Shown one piece after another: positions 44,429 through 56,100 of a stretch of DNA of 64,000 nucleotides. A program made the position numbers and the translations under genes. Within the stretch, counting starts at the first letter, position 1. Each line of letters opens with the position of its first letter. The stretch spans positions 62,001 through 126,000 of the forward strand of contig JANSLP010000048.1 of NCBI GenBank assembly GCA_029298735.1, read 5' to 3'. The notes below the pieces were generated by a model. The model made no database searches, was not told the origin of the DNA, and saw nothing but the letters and a program-made list of their open reading frames with translations. The DNA is from Ophiostoma sp. CBS 140.51 (lineage: Eukaryota > Ascomycota > Sordariomycetes > Ophiostomatales > Ophiostomataceae).

Positions 44429-47400
44429 CTACTTCTTCTTGTCGCCGTCAAGCTTGTCGATGATCTTGTGGAAGAAGCCGCTAAGACGGTTCTTCTTCTT
44501 CTTCTCGGCGTTGACAACACCAGCCTTGGAAGCCGGGGCGGAAGAAGCAGAGGCAATAGCAGCAGCGGCAGGATTGCCGATGGGAGTCATGCGGGGAGCC
44601 GCGGCCGGGGCCGGTGCAGCGACGACGGGGGGAGCAGCGTCCTTGCCATTCGCGGTGGCAGCCTTGGCAGCGGGAGCGGTGGCGGAGGACTTGGTAGCAG
44701 CAGCCCGAGCAGCGGCAGTGGCGGGGTTAGCGGGGGCGGCAGAGGAAGACTCAGCAGCGGGAGCAGCAGCGGGAGAAGCAGCGGGAGCAGCAGTGGGAGC
44801 AGCAGCGGGAGCGGCAACGACAGCAGCAGCAGGGGCGGAAGCAGCACCGGCTGCCGGGGCAGCGGCGGGGGCGGCGGCGGGAGTGGCAGCAGAAGTAGAC
44901 TCGGCAGCAGCGCCAGAGTCAACCTTCTTCAGCAGCTCAGCCTCGACGGCCTTCTTCTCCTCGACGGCAGTGGTGTTAGCGGCAGCCTCAGGGCTAGTGT
45001 GGGCCTGCTTGATCGAGTCCTGGACCTCGGCCGGGACCTCAGAGGTCACGGGCTCGTTGCCAATGGCAGAGGTCGTGGCGAGCTGCTCCTGGACAGAAGT
45101 CGGCAGGAGCTGCTTGACGGACACGGGCAGATTAGTGGCAGCATCGTTGGCGAACTTCTCAACAGCGGGAGCCTGCTCGACAGCCTTGTCCTTGGCGGAA
45201 GCGGCAGTGGCAAGGGCAGCGGCACCGAGGGCAGCAGCACCAGCAGCGACACCACCGACAATGGCGGCGGGCGAAGTCGAAGAAGACTCGGTGGAAGTGG
45301 CAGCAGCAGCAGGGGCAGTGGCCTCAGTGGTGGGGCCGTCCGAGGTGGCGGGCGCCTCAGGGACCTTCTTCAGCAGCTCCTCCTCGACCTGCTCCTTCTC
45401 CTTGACCTCCTCGGGGATGGCGCTGGCCTCGGGGGCGACACCGGCAGCCTCCTGGCTCTCCTTGACAATCTCGGGGACGGTCTCGGTCTTAGTAGCAGGG
45501 GCGGTAGCAGTAGCAGCAGCCTTCTCCTTCTCCAGGGGAACGGCACCAGCCAGAGCGGCGGTCGTCGCAACGGGGGCAGCCGAGTTGATGGTGATGTCAT
45601 TGCTGCCAGTGATGGGCAGGCTGGACTCGGGGATCAGGTTCTTGGAGACGGGGGGAAGCTGCCCGGCAGAGAAGTTGCCAGCGATGGCGGCATCGGCCTT
45701 CTCGTACGACTCGGGGTCGAGCTTGACGTTGGCGTTGATGTCGCCAGACTTCAGTTCATCGGGAATCTTCTCGCCAGGGGCGAGGGTGACGGGGTTAACA
45801 CCGCCAGGGGCAGCGGGCAGGGGGTTGATGAGCTTGACCTCCTTGTTGAGCTCGTCAGCGGGGGTGGCGGGGAAAGCGCCCGGAAGCTCGCTGTCAGCAG
45901 ACATCTTCTTGGCGTCCTCGGCGGAATCCTTGGTAGTGGCAACAACAGCAGCACCAACGGCAGCGACACCAGCAGCAGCGGCGGTGACGGGAGCGGCGAT
46001 ATCGGCGACGGTGGAAGTCTCCTTGGGTGCAGGAGTCTCCTCGGCGGCAGCGGCAGCAGGTGCGGCAGGCTCCTCGGGTGCGGGAGTCTCGTCAACGGCG
46101 GCGGGTGTCTCTTCAACAACGGCAGGGTCCTCGACAGCAGCGGGGGCCTCCTCAACGGTAGCAGGGGTCTCCTCGGCAGCCTTGGGTTCCAAAGGAACAG
46201 CGCCTGCAAGAGCAGCGGTAGTAGAGACTGGTGCGGCGGAGCTGATAACGGCGGCAGAGGCAGGAGTCTCCTCAGCAGCAACTGGGGGCTTCTCGGTCAC
46301 GGGCAGGATAGTGACAGGGGTCTGGTCAAGGGGCTTCTCTTCGACAGCCTTCTCCTTAGCAGCCTTAGGTTCCAGGGGAACAGCGCCGGCTAGAGCAGCA
46401 GTGGTAGCGATGGGGGCGGCGGAGCTGAGAATACCGACAGCTGCGGGAGGCGCGTCGGCGGCCACAGGGGGCTCTTCGGTCACGGGAAGGATGGTAACAG
46501 GGGTCTCGTCGAGGTTCTTCTCCTCAACGGCCTTCTCTTCGATCGGGGCGTCTGCTGCAAGTGCGGCAGTAGTAGACTTGGGAGCGGCAGAGCTGATGAT
46601 AGCAGCAGCAGGAGCAGTAGCGACAATGTTCTCAGGCGTCAGGACGTTGTTCTCGTTTCCCTCTTCGTCGTTCTCTTTCGGTGCAGCGGGGTCAAGTACC
46701 CACTTGCCGTCGACAACAAACTAAGGGTGGAGAAAAAGGAAGAGATGGTAAGTAAAACTGGACCTAATGATATCACAGGCAGAAAAAGAGAAAAGAAAAA
46801 TTGGTGACGATGAAGCAATTGGTTTAGAACAATGGAACCAGAAAGCGGTAACAAAGAAAAAAGGAAAAGAGGAGGGGAAAGGGTAAAAAGAAGTGACAGA
46901 GATGGGGGGTTCGCCAATGGTTATAAAAGAGCAGTGCAGGATTTCGGGTGCTCGCAAAGCAAGTATATGAGCCAAGCAGCAAGCAAGGGATCGATCGACC
47001 ACCTTCGTCACAGGTAACCTCTAGCGACGAGGTTGGGAGAGCAAAGGCGAGGAGGGTGAGGGGTCTGGCCCAAGCTCGCCAGGCTTGTCGACTAAGCTTG
47101 ATTGCTGCTCCAATGGGCGCTGACCTCCGCAAGTCTCCGCTAGGCTCTCGCCAACTGCAGACCTTGCGTCATCGTCTCCGCCCGGCTGCACAAGAGAAAG
47201 AAGCAGGGTAAGACAAAGGGAAGTTTAGCGAATAAAGCCGCCCGCCGCCTTTATCCTCTTTTTGTGCTTTATCGGCGTCTTGCGCCAACCAAACTTGCTT
47301 TTGCTTTGTGCGATAGGCCAGATCAGCGCCAGCCTCACTGCTGCCTAAGGCTGTTCGCGTCCTTTGGAGAAAAGAAAAGAATTGGAGAGCAATGACAAGC

Positions 47401-47968
47401 GCCCGCTAGGATACGACAAGAATGAAAGAAGGGGACAAAAGAGACAAAAACAGGTGCCAAATCGACAGGTGACAGAAACGAAGGGACTGGGCAGGGCGGT
47501 GCGATAAAGCGAGGGGGGATTGTCGCAACAAACAAAACGCAACAAAAGCAAGCAACAGCAAGTGCACCGTTGGGACCTGAGTTCCAATCGCTTGCTCGCA
47601 GTGCAGGAGTAGTGCAGAAAACGTGGAAGCTGAAAAAAGCGTTGGAAGCTTAAACGGTTGGAACCAAACAACAGTTACGTACCTTGTAGTAGATCTTCTT
47701 CGAGGCGTCCTTGAGCTCAACGGTTTTCTGGAAAACGTCGCCAACCTTCTCGAGCTGGACAGACTTCGACCAGGCGTCGAACGTACCGGTCACAAAGACC
47801 TCCTCGCCGGCATTGGGCCTGTTGGAGAGAAGAAAAAGGTTAGCAATTTGAACTAGGCTGCCATCTCTCTCGACTTGTGCGCTTGTGGTCGTTCGCCTTC
47901 TGCCACCACAAACGAGCGCCGCGGGCTTGTGACAAAATTGCGTACCAGATGAAAACAAAGCTTCCCAT
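44429..47968 (-). CDS. Crp1/Mdg1-like protein with AMPK-type glycogen-binding (CBM48) domain
   Basis: Three exons on minus: 47968-47946, 47818-47683, 46720-44429; 816 residues. The short first exon gives MGSFVFIW and is joined by a phase-2 intron to PNAGEEVFVTGTFDAWSKS. The CBM48 domain (1-75) continues LEKVGDVFQKTVEL, SKKIYYK and, after a 962-base intron (47682-46721), FVVDGKWVLDPAAP. The rest is Ala/Pro/Glu-rich. It has three tandem units of about 64 residues with SSAAPxxTTAALAGAVPLE and PVTILPVTExPPVAA, plus a fourth partial copy. Another module (EELLKKVPEAP, later AELLKKVDSG) occurs twice. The C-terminus SGFFHKIIDKLDGDKKK looks amphipathic. Yeast Crp1 binds cruciform DNA and Mdg1 affects pheromone signalling; homologues are widespread in Pezizomycotina but their function is unclear. 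Confidence 0.86.
44930..46650 (-). repeat. Tandem coding repeats in the Crp1-like gene
   Basis: At protein level, four copies of SSAAP-x-x-TTAALA-(G)A-(V)P-(L/I)E occur. Three are consecutive at a spacing of about 64 residues, each with EKAVEEKxLDxTPVTILPVTE between; the last copy is degenerate. A second module, V-x-x-S-x-x-x-A-x-x-x-PEA...EK-x-x-VE-x-ELLKKV, occurs twice further along. Alanine-rich composition (GCN codons) also opens long frames on the opposite strand. Confidence 0.75.
46721..47682 (-). other. Long intron of the Crp1-like gene
   Basis: 962 bases between GTACGT donor and TTAG acceptor. The other introns of this window are between about 50 and 310 bases. The join YYK-FVVDGKW restores the CBM48 strand exactly. 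No coding exon is visible within. Confidence 0.7.
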
Positions 47969-50324
47969 GTTGACGGTAGGTGCCGGAAAGCGAATTGGCT
48001 TGCTTGGAGCAGATAGGGAGTAGCGGCGCTGGTGAATTGGACGTTCTGCGCAACGATGTGTATTCCGTCGATTTGTTGGGAGAGCGAAGGCGAGCGAAAG
48101 CTGTCGGCAGAAGCGGACGGGCTGTTGCGCGGCGCGAACAAGGATAGGCGGGCGGAGGTGGAAGAGGGTGTGCAGTCGAGGCTGCAGGAAGAACGACAAA
48201 GGCTTCGTCGTTACGATTTCTGCTTAACAAAAAAAGGGTTGCTTGGTTAGCTATTGAAGCTGAAGCAGAGAAAAAGAAAAGTCAAGTAAAGTTCGAAGAG
48301 AAAAGGGTGCCGTGCGCCGAGACATTCGTGAGAGAAAGGAGGGGGGAAGGGAACGGGGTTCGAAGCGAAGGCGGAATCAGCCAGCGAGAAACGAAATGAA
48401 GACGTGCAGGGCTCCTCTGCTGCTGGCAGGCTGGCAGGCTAAGCTCTTGTCTCTCCATCTCCTCACTCTATGGCCCATGCAACTCTGACTGACAGCAACA
48501 GACAGGCACGGCCACCCTCGGCGTCTCCCCCTCCTGTTTCGAAGCTCGTGCCACAGGTCCCAAGTGGGTGTTGTGTTTTCACCCTTTTTCGTCCCCGAGC
48601 ACCTCTTCGGTTTTTCTCTTGTGGTGGTTTTGCGCTTTTGCGCCGACGCTTCTGGCGCTTCTTTCTCTTTCGTCTCGTTGCTCACCGCTTTCCTGAATCC
48701 TTCGTCTTGCAGATGCGGGATGCGGAGAAGAGGGGGCATATGGGACTGCTTTCTTACCTTTTGGCTGGTTCCAATGGAATGCAAAACTGGCTCGGGACGA
48801 TGGCAGAAAAAAAGCCAATCTCGTGCGTCAAGCTTTAATTTAACGGGATGCCTGGCGCTCTAGTGGAAGAGAGGGGAAGGAATATCCGTAAGACGGCTTG
48901 TTGGTGATCGCGGAACGGGTGGGAAAATACTGTTTGGGGAGGGAGGAAAAGTGAAGCAAAAGAGGTAAAAAAAGATTGCGGATGACGAGAAAGGAGAGAG
49001 GAAAGAGAGAGAGAAAAGGGAAGGAGGGATCCAAGCTGGCGATGCGTCACGGAAAGCTATCGAAACAAAGAGAGGCGCTTTCTGCTTAGCCTGGGGGGGC
49101 TTCGTAAAATTGGGCAAAAAAGGCAAGAGCAAGAAAAAGATCAAATGAGAGGAAAACCGGGGCGGTCTGTCTGGCCCCTCTTGTTCTCTCGAGAAAAAGA
49201 CCACGGAAACGGCGCTAAAAATGGAGCTACACCGACAATTACGGAGAACGCGCCTGCCTTTTCTCTGCCACTGCACGCAAACTGACGGAAGATTTACGCA
49301 AAAAGAGGAAGGCACCGCCGGGCGAGAAGCCTCTACTGAAGAGCCTTTCAAGCCTTTCCTGTTCTTTTGACCAGCTTCGTATTATTAGCGCTGCCGGTGG
49401 CGCTCGGCCTGGCCAAGGCGGTGATTCCATCGGGAAGGCGCAATCGAGAGCAATCGGGGGACGAGGGTCGCTCTTTCTGCAATAGCTTTCGTCTGTCCCC
49501 AAAAAGCTAGGAAGCTACGATAACAAACAGAAGGCACGATGAAGCCTCGCGTTGCACTGAGCTGATGATTGGTGCCGTCCTGTCTCATGCAAGACGCAAC
49601 TGCCTTATCGGAGCAGCCTTTTTCTTCGCCTCCTCTTTCCCTTTCTTTCTCCCACCCAATTGAGAATACCCAATTGCGCCAGGGCAAGAGACAGGCGAGA
49701 CAAAAGCTGGCAGGCTGGGCAGGCACGGAGCACAAGGTGTCTCTGGCGGAGGTGGTCTCGTGTCTCCTCAGTTTTGCCATTTTTACCTTTATTTTTACGG
49801 ACTGGCCCTGCAACAAAACACAGCGCTAACACGCCCCGATCCAGTAACTCGAGCTGGTGCCCCCCTCCAAAAAAGTTTAAAATAGGGGTTGCGGGCGGGC
49901 TCCAGTTGAGCGCTGCACGTTTTCTGCACGCTTGCCGCGCGCGTCCACTGTCAACCATGCAAATCGCTAGCTTTCATTTGACAGTAGTTGAGACGAAACA
50001 AGCAAAATAAATTAGAGGGGAAAAAAGCCCAAAAGTAAATAAAGACCAAAAAATCATAACTGGCCACCCCTTCGACCTGAAAATATAAAGTATGATATAT
50101 CTTACTCGTCCCGGCCTGCAAACTTTACCATACATTTCCTTACCCAAAAAGAACATTCATCTTTGCGTTCCACACTGTCTTCTCGAAACATCGAAACACA
50201 GATTCCATATTCTTCCATGCCAGCATGTGAAATATACACAAGACAAAAGACACACAAAGGACACACAAAGGACACAGACTGTTTCCCAACAGGTACGGCC
50301 ATATATGCACCATTCCCCGCCCCC
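47969..50324. other. Spacer upstream of the Crp1-like gene; no gene seen
   Basis: 2.4 kb. Purine-rich on plus near the gene (leader). An inverted CCAAT in GATGATTGG is at 49568-49572. A repeat of ACACAAAGGAC occurs near 50248-50275. The part from 49990 is AT-rich, presumably 3' sequence of the zinc-finger gene. Confidence 0.45.
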
Positions 50325-53106
50325 TTACCTCGGACATTCTTCTATGTCGTCAGCCGTGGTACAGGTGTGCCTGGTGGATGAACTGACAGACGACAGTAAT
50401 GAAGACGTCGCCGTCCAACTGCCGGAGCCGCTGTCACTACCGATGTGGCGGACACTGGGCCCGCTACTCGTCGACATATAGCCGTGCGGTAGATTGGAGA
50501 CCACGAGCGGCGGCAGTGGTGGTGCAACTTCCGAGGCAAATGTCGTTGTTTGGTCGGCGGATGGGTTGACTGGTTGCTCGTACACGAAGCTCGAATCTAC
50601 CGATTCAAAGCAGTGGCCGGACGGTGGTATTGAGCCAAGGCCGTCGTTGGGAGCTCTGACATAGCCTTCCGATGCCATGGGATATGCTGCTTGTAGAGGA
50701 TATCCCATATTACTCGCATTGTTGTTCGGTATTGTGCCCGTTTCTGAAACACCACCGTGAGCAAACGACATAGGATCGGAGGTCATGCCATTGTCTGTAT
50801 TGCCGTGTCCTATATTGTTGCTCCGCATAGACCATCCGACAGCCGGGGATGGATCGCTGTTGTGGTATTGGTGCTGAAAGCGTGTAGGCCGTTGCTGGTC
50901 TTCGTAGCTGGCATCGGGCACCGTGTCACTGCGATTGTGGCGACTATAGCTGCCGGCATGAACCTGCAACGGTTGAGCCTGCATATAGGAATCGAAGTGT
51001 TCGGAATGTGTATAGGATGTTTCGTAGACTCCATCTCTCGCTCGTGAGTGGTCATCGAAGGCTGTCGGTGGTATACTGCTCGGTGCATGAGTTTCGGGCG
51101 TTGTCGTGCTGTGGAAGGTATGCTGGTGGTTGTTGCTGGCTATGCCGCTCACCAAGAAGCCGTGAATGCCTGTGCTCGATTGGGCCACAACTGTCTCTGT
51201 TGGGTGACGAGAGTGTGTCTTCGTCTTGTCAAGGGCCCGTGTTCCTCTGCCGTGACCACTTTCCCGTATCTTCTTTCTTCCCTTTCCCTTACCGCTTGTG
51301 TTGTCCAAGTCGTCCGGGCCGATATTGTGCAACGAGGCCGACTGTCGTTTGAGCGGCTGTCCATCGTCTAAAATTCCCGTGTCGTCCTGTTCTTCGAGTT
51401 TCGTCTTCCTCTCCGATCGGGTTGTGCGTCTGCTTCTGCTTCCGCCGTGGCCCTTGGGACCACTTCTCCCCACGCTGGACTGTCGACGGCGTCTTTGTCG
51501 GCTTGGTGGGGTATCTCCCGTGTCGGGATTAGTACTGTTACCATGGTTATTATCACTCCTGCTTCCCGGGTTCCCGCTTGACATAGAAAAATAGGTAGTG
51601 CTCCGTACTGCTCCTGTGGTGGCCCAGCCCCCGCCCGGGGAATCACTCGACTGGGTCGATCCTCGACGATTCGATGGTCCGGCTTCCCCGTCGTCGGTGT
51701 CTTGCGGCATCTCCTCCCCACTGCTACTGCGCCAGTCAGTACTGTCGTTTGAGCCGCTCCCGTTGGAGACCATCCTCCCTGTATGTCTTTTTGTCACATC
51801 AGGATTAGGCTCGTTCGTGGACTACACAATTACGACACAATAGGATGGAAAATGTGGGAATGGAAGAGGAAGAACATACTGCTTCAGTTGGTGCCGGTGC
51901 AACAAATCGGTCCGGAAGAAGATCTTGGTGCAGCCAGGGAATGTACACATATGGCGAGGCTCGTCGTGGCTGAGCTGGTGGCGGCTATAAGGCATCCTAT
52001 GTGTTAGTCGAAGTCGGTTCTATATGCCACGCGATGTTGCGATGTGTATTTGTGGACTTGCCGCAAGTGCTCGGCTCGTGTGAAAGTCTGGCCTGTTGTT
52101 AGTAAAGGAACAGAAAGAGAGCCACGAGCATTCTGTGTGGGACTTACCCTGCGAGGCTCGCACATGTCACAGAAGTGGACAGGTTTGCCCTTTCTAGCGC
52201 GGCTCATCCGACGGGTCACAGGCGTGTATTCAAGCTCTTCCTGCTGGCTGGAAAACCCAGCCATGCCGCTGAAGCCTGTCATGTCGCCGTGCGCCATCGC
52301 CGAAGAGTCCATGCCGGGCATAGCGCCATAGTGATGCATGGCCGTGGCATCGTAGGAGCCACTTATGGCTACCCCGGAGTTGTGTATAATAGGGGGGCTC
52401 TGCATGTGGCCATAACCGGCTCCTGCGTTGGTGTCCATATAATAGCCGCCGCGACCACCTCGGCTGCTTCCGTGATGGCCGTGGCCATGGTGAGGCTGCT
52501 GGTAGTATTGGCCTCCCGAAGAGGTTCCGTACTCGGCGCCGGGGTCCATGGTGTACTGAGCCGAGGACTGGTCGTAGTCGTAGTCGTATGTTTCGTCAAT
52601 GTCGTCGTCTTCGACGGCTTTGTGTTTGCCCTTGCCGCTGGACTTGCTCTTGGAGGAGTGGTGATGGCTGCTCTTGGAGCTGGATCCGGATGGTTTGGAT
52701 GAGCTGCTGCTACCGCCACCGGAGGACTTGCTAGACTTGCTGGGTTTGCTGTTGCTTCCTCGGTAGACGAGTGTCGATGTGTTTCCGTGTGAAGATGAGC
52801 CGTCTGCTTCGTGTGTGTCTGATGAAGACAGGGTAGACGATGACCCTTTATATTAGTTTTAGTGTCCCTTCGAAAGGGGGCGATGAAGGCAGAGCTGAAT
52901 GGAAGTGGTGATATATAGTTTAAAAATAAAACGAAACGGCGAAGCGAGTGAAGGGAAGTGAGGAGAAGGGAAGATCGGTGCAGAAGAGGAAAGGGACTTG
53001 GATATGAAGACAGGATAGAAAAGAAGGATGGGGAGGACGGACTGTAAGAAGCTGGATGATACTCATCCTCGTTGTTGTTGTCGAGAATATATTTGAGGGA
53101 CGACAT
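50325..53106 (-). CDS. C2H2 zinc-finger protein (putative transcription factor)
   Basis: Proposed exons on minus: 53106-53063, 52748-52148, 52087-52062, 51984-51880, 51786-50325; 745 residues. Exons from 52549 on are well supported; the first exon (MSSLKYILDNNNEDE) and its join are tentative. The frame upstream of 52549 is Ser/Gly-rich and has no Met, so an upstream exon is needed unless translation starts at 52549 (MDPGAEYG). Finger 1: FCDMCEPRR + TFTRAEHL + RRHQLSH over three exons. Finger 2: CTFPGCTKIFFRTDLLHRHQLKQ + HTG, a C-x4-C-x12-H-x4-H finger restored by the last splice. The 26-base exon is followed by a GC-AG intron (GCAAGT donor at 52061, AG at 51985). The long C-terminal part is Ser/His/Gly/Asn-rich. 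Fungal proteins with FTRAEHLRRHQLSH are DNA-binding regulators; the targets are unknown. Confidence 0.74.
51985..52061 (-). other. Proposed GC-AG intron
   Basis: Read on minus: CACTTGCG then GCAAGT as donor, a GACTAAC branch site, and TTATAG as acceptor. Removing these 77 bases gives HLRRHQLSH, the canonical second half of a C2H2 finger. No GT donor nearby keeps this frame. GC-AG introns are a known minority class, usually with otherwise strong donor consensus as here. Confidence 0.75.
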
Positions 53107-56100
53107 GGTGCCAAGTAGGTAAGAGAAAAGAGGAAGAAGATCGACGGGGAGGCTGTGGTTAGACGGACGTTGGCAAAAATAAAATAAAATAATAAACAAG
53201 CTGGCCGGTGGACAACGAGATGAGCTGAAGCAAGTAAACAAGCTGCTGCGGAAAATAGATATCAAGGGACAAAAATAAAACCAGGGGGTGAGAAAATATG
53301 TAGCATCCAAAGGGTGCGATAATACAGCAAGAGTGAAGAAAAAAAGGAAAGAAGGGAGAATGGGGTGGGATGGCAGGGGGGCGGAGGGGATGAACCGGCC
53401 GGCACAGAATACTGGCAGCTGGAAGAATGCAGGTCAGAAGTGAGGCTGGGCCAGCACAACAAAAAAAAGACGAATATAAAAAAAAATAATGCTCAAAAAT
53501 AAAACCACTTGCGCGACAAGTTTTATATGATGAAAATAGAAAAGCAAAAAGCAAAATCCAAGGTGCCACGAAAATGGTAAAAATGAAGACGCAAGGAAGC
53601 AAAAATGCTCTGAAAACACGAGCTGAAAGAATCGCAAGCAAAAAATAGAAACAGAAACGAAACTAAAAAAAAGGCTGAATATGGGTATTAGGAGAGCTGT
53701 CTTTTGTAAAAATAGAAAGCTATTCCTAGAGCACAATGGCAAGTGTTGGGAGTCAATAAATGTTGGTCTTGTAGAGAAAGAAAACAAAAATCTTCGAAGG
53801 GCGAAAGGGGGTCGACGTGTAAGAAAGATGCAAGGGGATAGAAGTAGGGACGTGGGCAAGGTTCATCCGGGTTGACGAGAAAAAAAATATCTTGCAGGTG
53901 GCCGAGCTGAACGTGGCAAGTTCTTTAGACAGAGATGAAGCGAAAGCGTGCGAGATGGGTGGGAAATATTAAACGTGATAGCGAAAGGACTCGGCCGAAA
54001 TTGCAGAGTCTAGGATGACATGGTACCGCAGCACAGATCAGTTGAGAAAGGGCGTCTGTAGATAAGAAAGAAGAGACGAAGGAGGAAATTTTGAAATCCG
54101 ATGCTCCCCTTTCAAATAAATAAAGATCATAGGGAGGAAGGAGAGATTTATGGGATCTGATTAAAAGAAGCGAAGAGAAGAGATGCGAGAAAAATACGCC
54201 CAGCGTCATGCGGCCTTTTTTCTATTTCTTTTCAAAAGAAAAGAAAACAAATTTGCCCTTTTCCTTCCTTCCTTCTCATCCTCCTTTGGTTGTCCTCTCA
54301 GTTGTCAATCTTCAACGGGACAAAACTGCATGAGAAGGAGTGGAGGGTGTGGGACAAGGGAGGTCAACGAAATTGAGAGGCACAGTAGGGCACATCCGAC
54401 GCCAGTGTTCAAGTTGCAACAAGGCAGATACTGGGAAGCAGAAGCGAGAAAATGTTGGTAGATGTTTGAGTTTTGAGCCTTGAGTTGAGCTCTCGGAGGC
54501 GAGATGAGCAGAGAAGCGGACAAATGGCCGGCGAACAGGCCTGAGGATGCGAGGGCATGTGGACGGTCGTACGAATATGCGCGTGTGGGTGGGTGAGAAA
54601 AAGGGGGCCGAGAGTGTTGGAGTGTTTGCCCGGGCGAGAAAAGCAAAGGGGGATGGAGATATGGAGAGAAAGAGAGGGCAGAAACAGTCTGCCGAAGAAG
54701 GCTCGCTGACCGGAGAGGTCTGTCGAAGAGGCCTGTCTTGCGCCTATGGGCGGATGACGACAAGGGGGAGGGGGGGTGTGGGATGTGGACGGTAAGCCAA
54801 AGCGAGGTAAAGCAAAAAGAATAATAGAATAATAAAATGGAACGAAGGAAGGAAATGGAGACGGTGGATCGGAGAGCCGAGAAGAGGCTGCATGAAGCGC
54901 ACGACGCGTGAGCAAATAGATACCGACAGGCAGCGCAGGAAGGAGCCAACGAGCAAGACAAAGCAAGAAGGAAAAAGGTACATAGTATGTCGGAGAAGAG
55001 GGAAGGAAGGGGCCCCTAACTGACCAAACGACAAAAATTGAGGCCAACCGCCAAACTAGGAAGGGACGACCTGGGACTGGACAACAACGACGCTGGCCTG
55101 GCACCCAACAGCGGCAATCGCTGTGCTCCGCGTGGGCAAGCGGCACCTCTAGACAGGGACGTAAGGGCAGCTTGTCCATCGTGGCCGCCATGCGTAAACT
55201 AAACTACGGAGTAATGATAATTCTCCTCTGTTTTTGCCTTGTCTCTTTTGTGCCTCTTTTTTTACTAGTCCGCTCTTTCCTAACCTTCCTGCCTGCTGTT
55301 CTTCTGCTGGATTTTAACGCGTATGCTCCTGCCTTGTTATGCCCATCGTGCCTTCCATCTCATCACATCACAGGGCCTCCATCCCGGTTCCTTCCTTTTT
55401 TACTATCAACAATTTCCCTTTGGGGCCGTCGTATGTCAATGCCAGGGGAGGAACGACCTTGAATGCACCTGCAATGTTCAAACCCCGTACGAAAACAGCA
55501 GCCGTCCCTGGCCCCCCTGCTCGTTGTCTCGCTCCTGCCCCATGTGCGCACAGTCGTATGTATTGTCTTAAATTCCTTATTTTTTTTCTTTGCTTTTCTT
55601 TTTTCAATTTTTTTTTTTCAAATGGCATGCTTAACTTGACTAGGAAGTATTAGTAAAAAGTTGCAATTTTGTCCTGGCCGCCTGTCTTCTCTTTCTTCAC
55701 GCACGAGGCAAGATCGTTGCAGCAATGCTCGACGGGCTCCAGTTACATTGGTACCCATGTAGAACGTTTTTGTAGACGCCGGAGCCGAACACTTCGACGG
55801 TGCGGTTTTGGGGGGACCAGAAAGAAGGCAAGTAGGGGATCCAAGATCAAAAGAGAGAGAGTCGAAGGAAGCCAGGGTTGGGTGGTGGGGAAACACAGCC
55901 GAGAAGAGGCAAGCAGGGGATCCATTTAGAGAAGCAATCTGCGCACCTGATTGCAGACGCAATGTGCTAAGATGGATAGCGAAGCGGATAGATGGAGTGG
56001 AAGACGCGACTGGAGAGGGTGCAACAATCCTACTTTGTACCAACAGAGCTTGTATCAACGCTTTGTCTCTTATTATGGGGACTTAACGAGTTAGGGGGAC

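Noticed and set aside
44349..46724. 791- and 641-codon frames on plus across the Crp1-like gene
   Set aside because: They mirror the Ala-rich repeats of the minus gene (Ala, Gly and Ser runs only). The minus frame has a CBM48 domain and proper introns.
52369..53310. 313-codon frame on minus across the zinc-finger N-terminus
   Set aside because: It is a different frame from the one that leads in phase to the zinc finger; Thr/Pro/Ser-rich shadow sequence.
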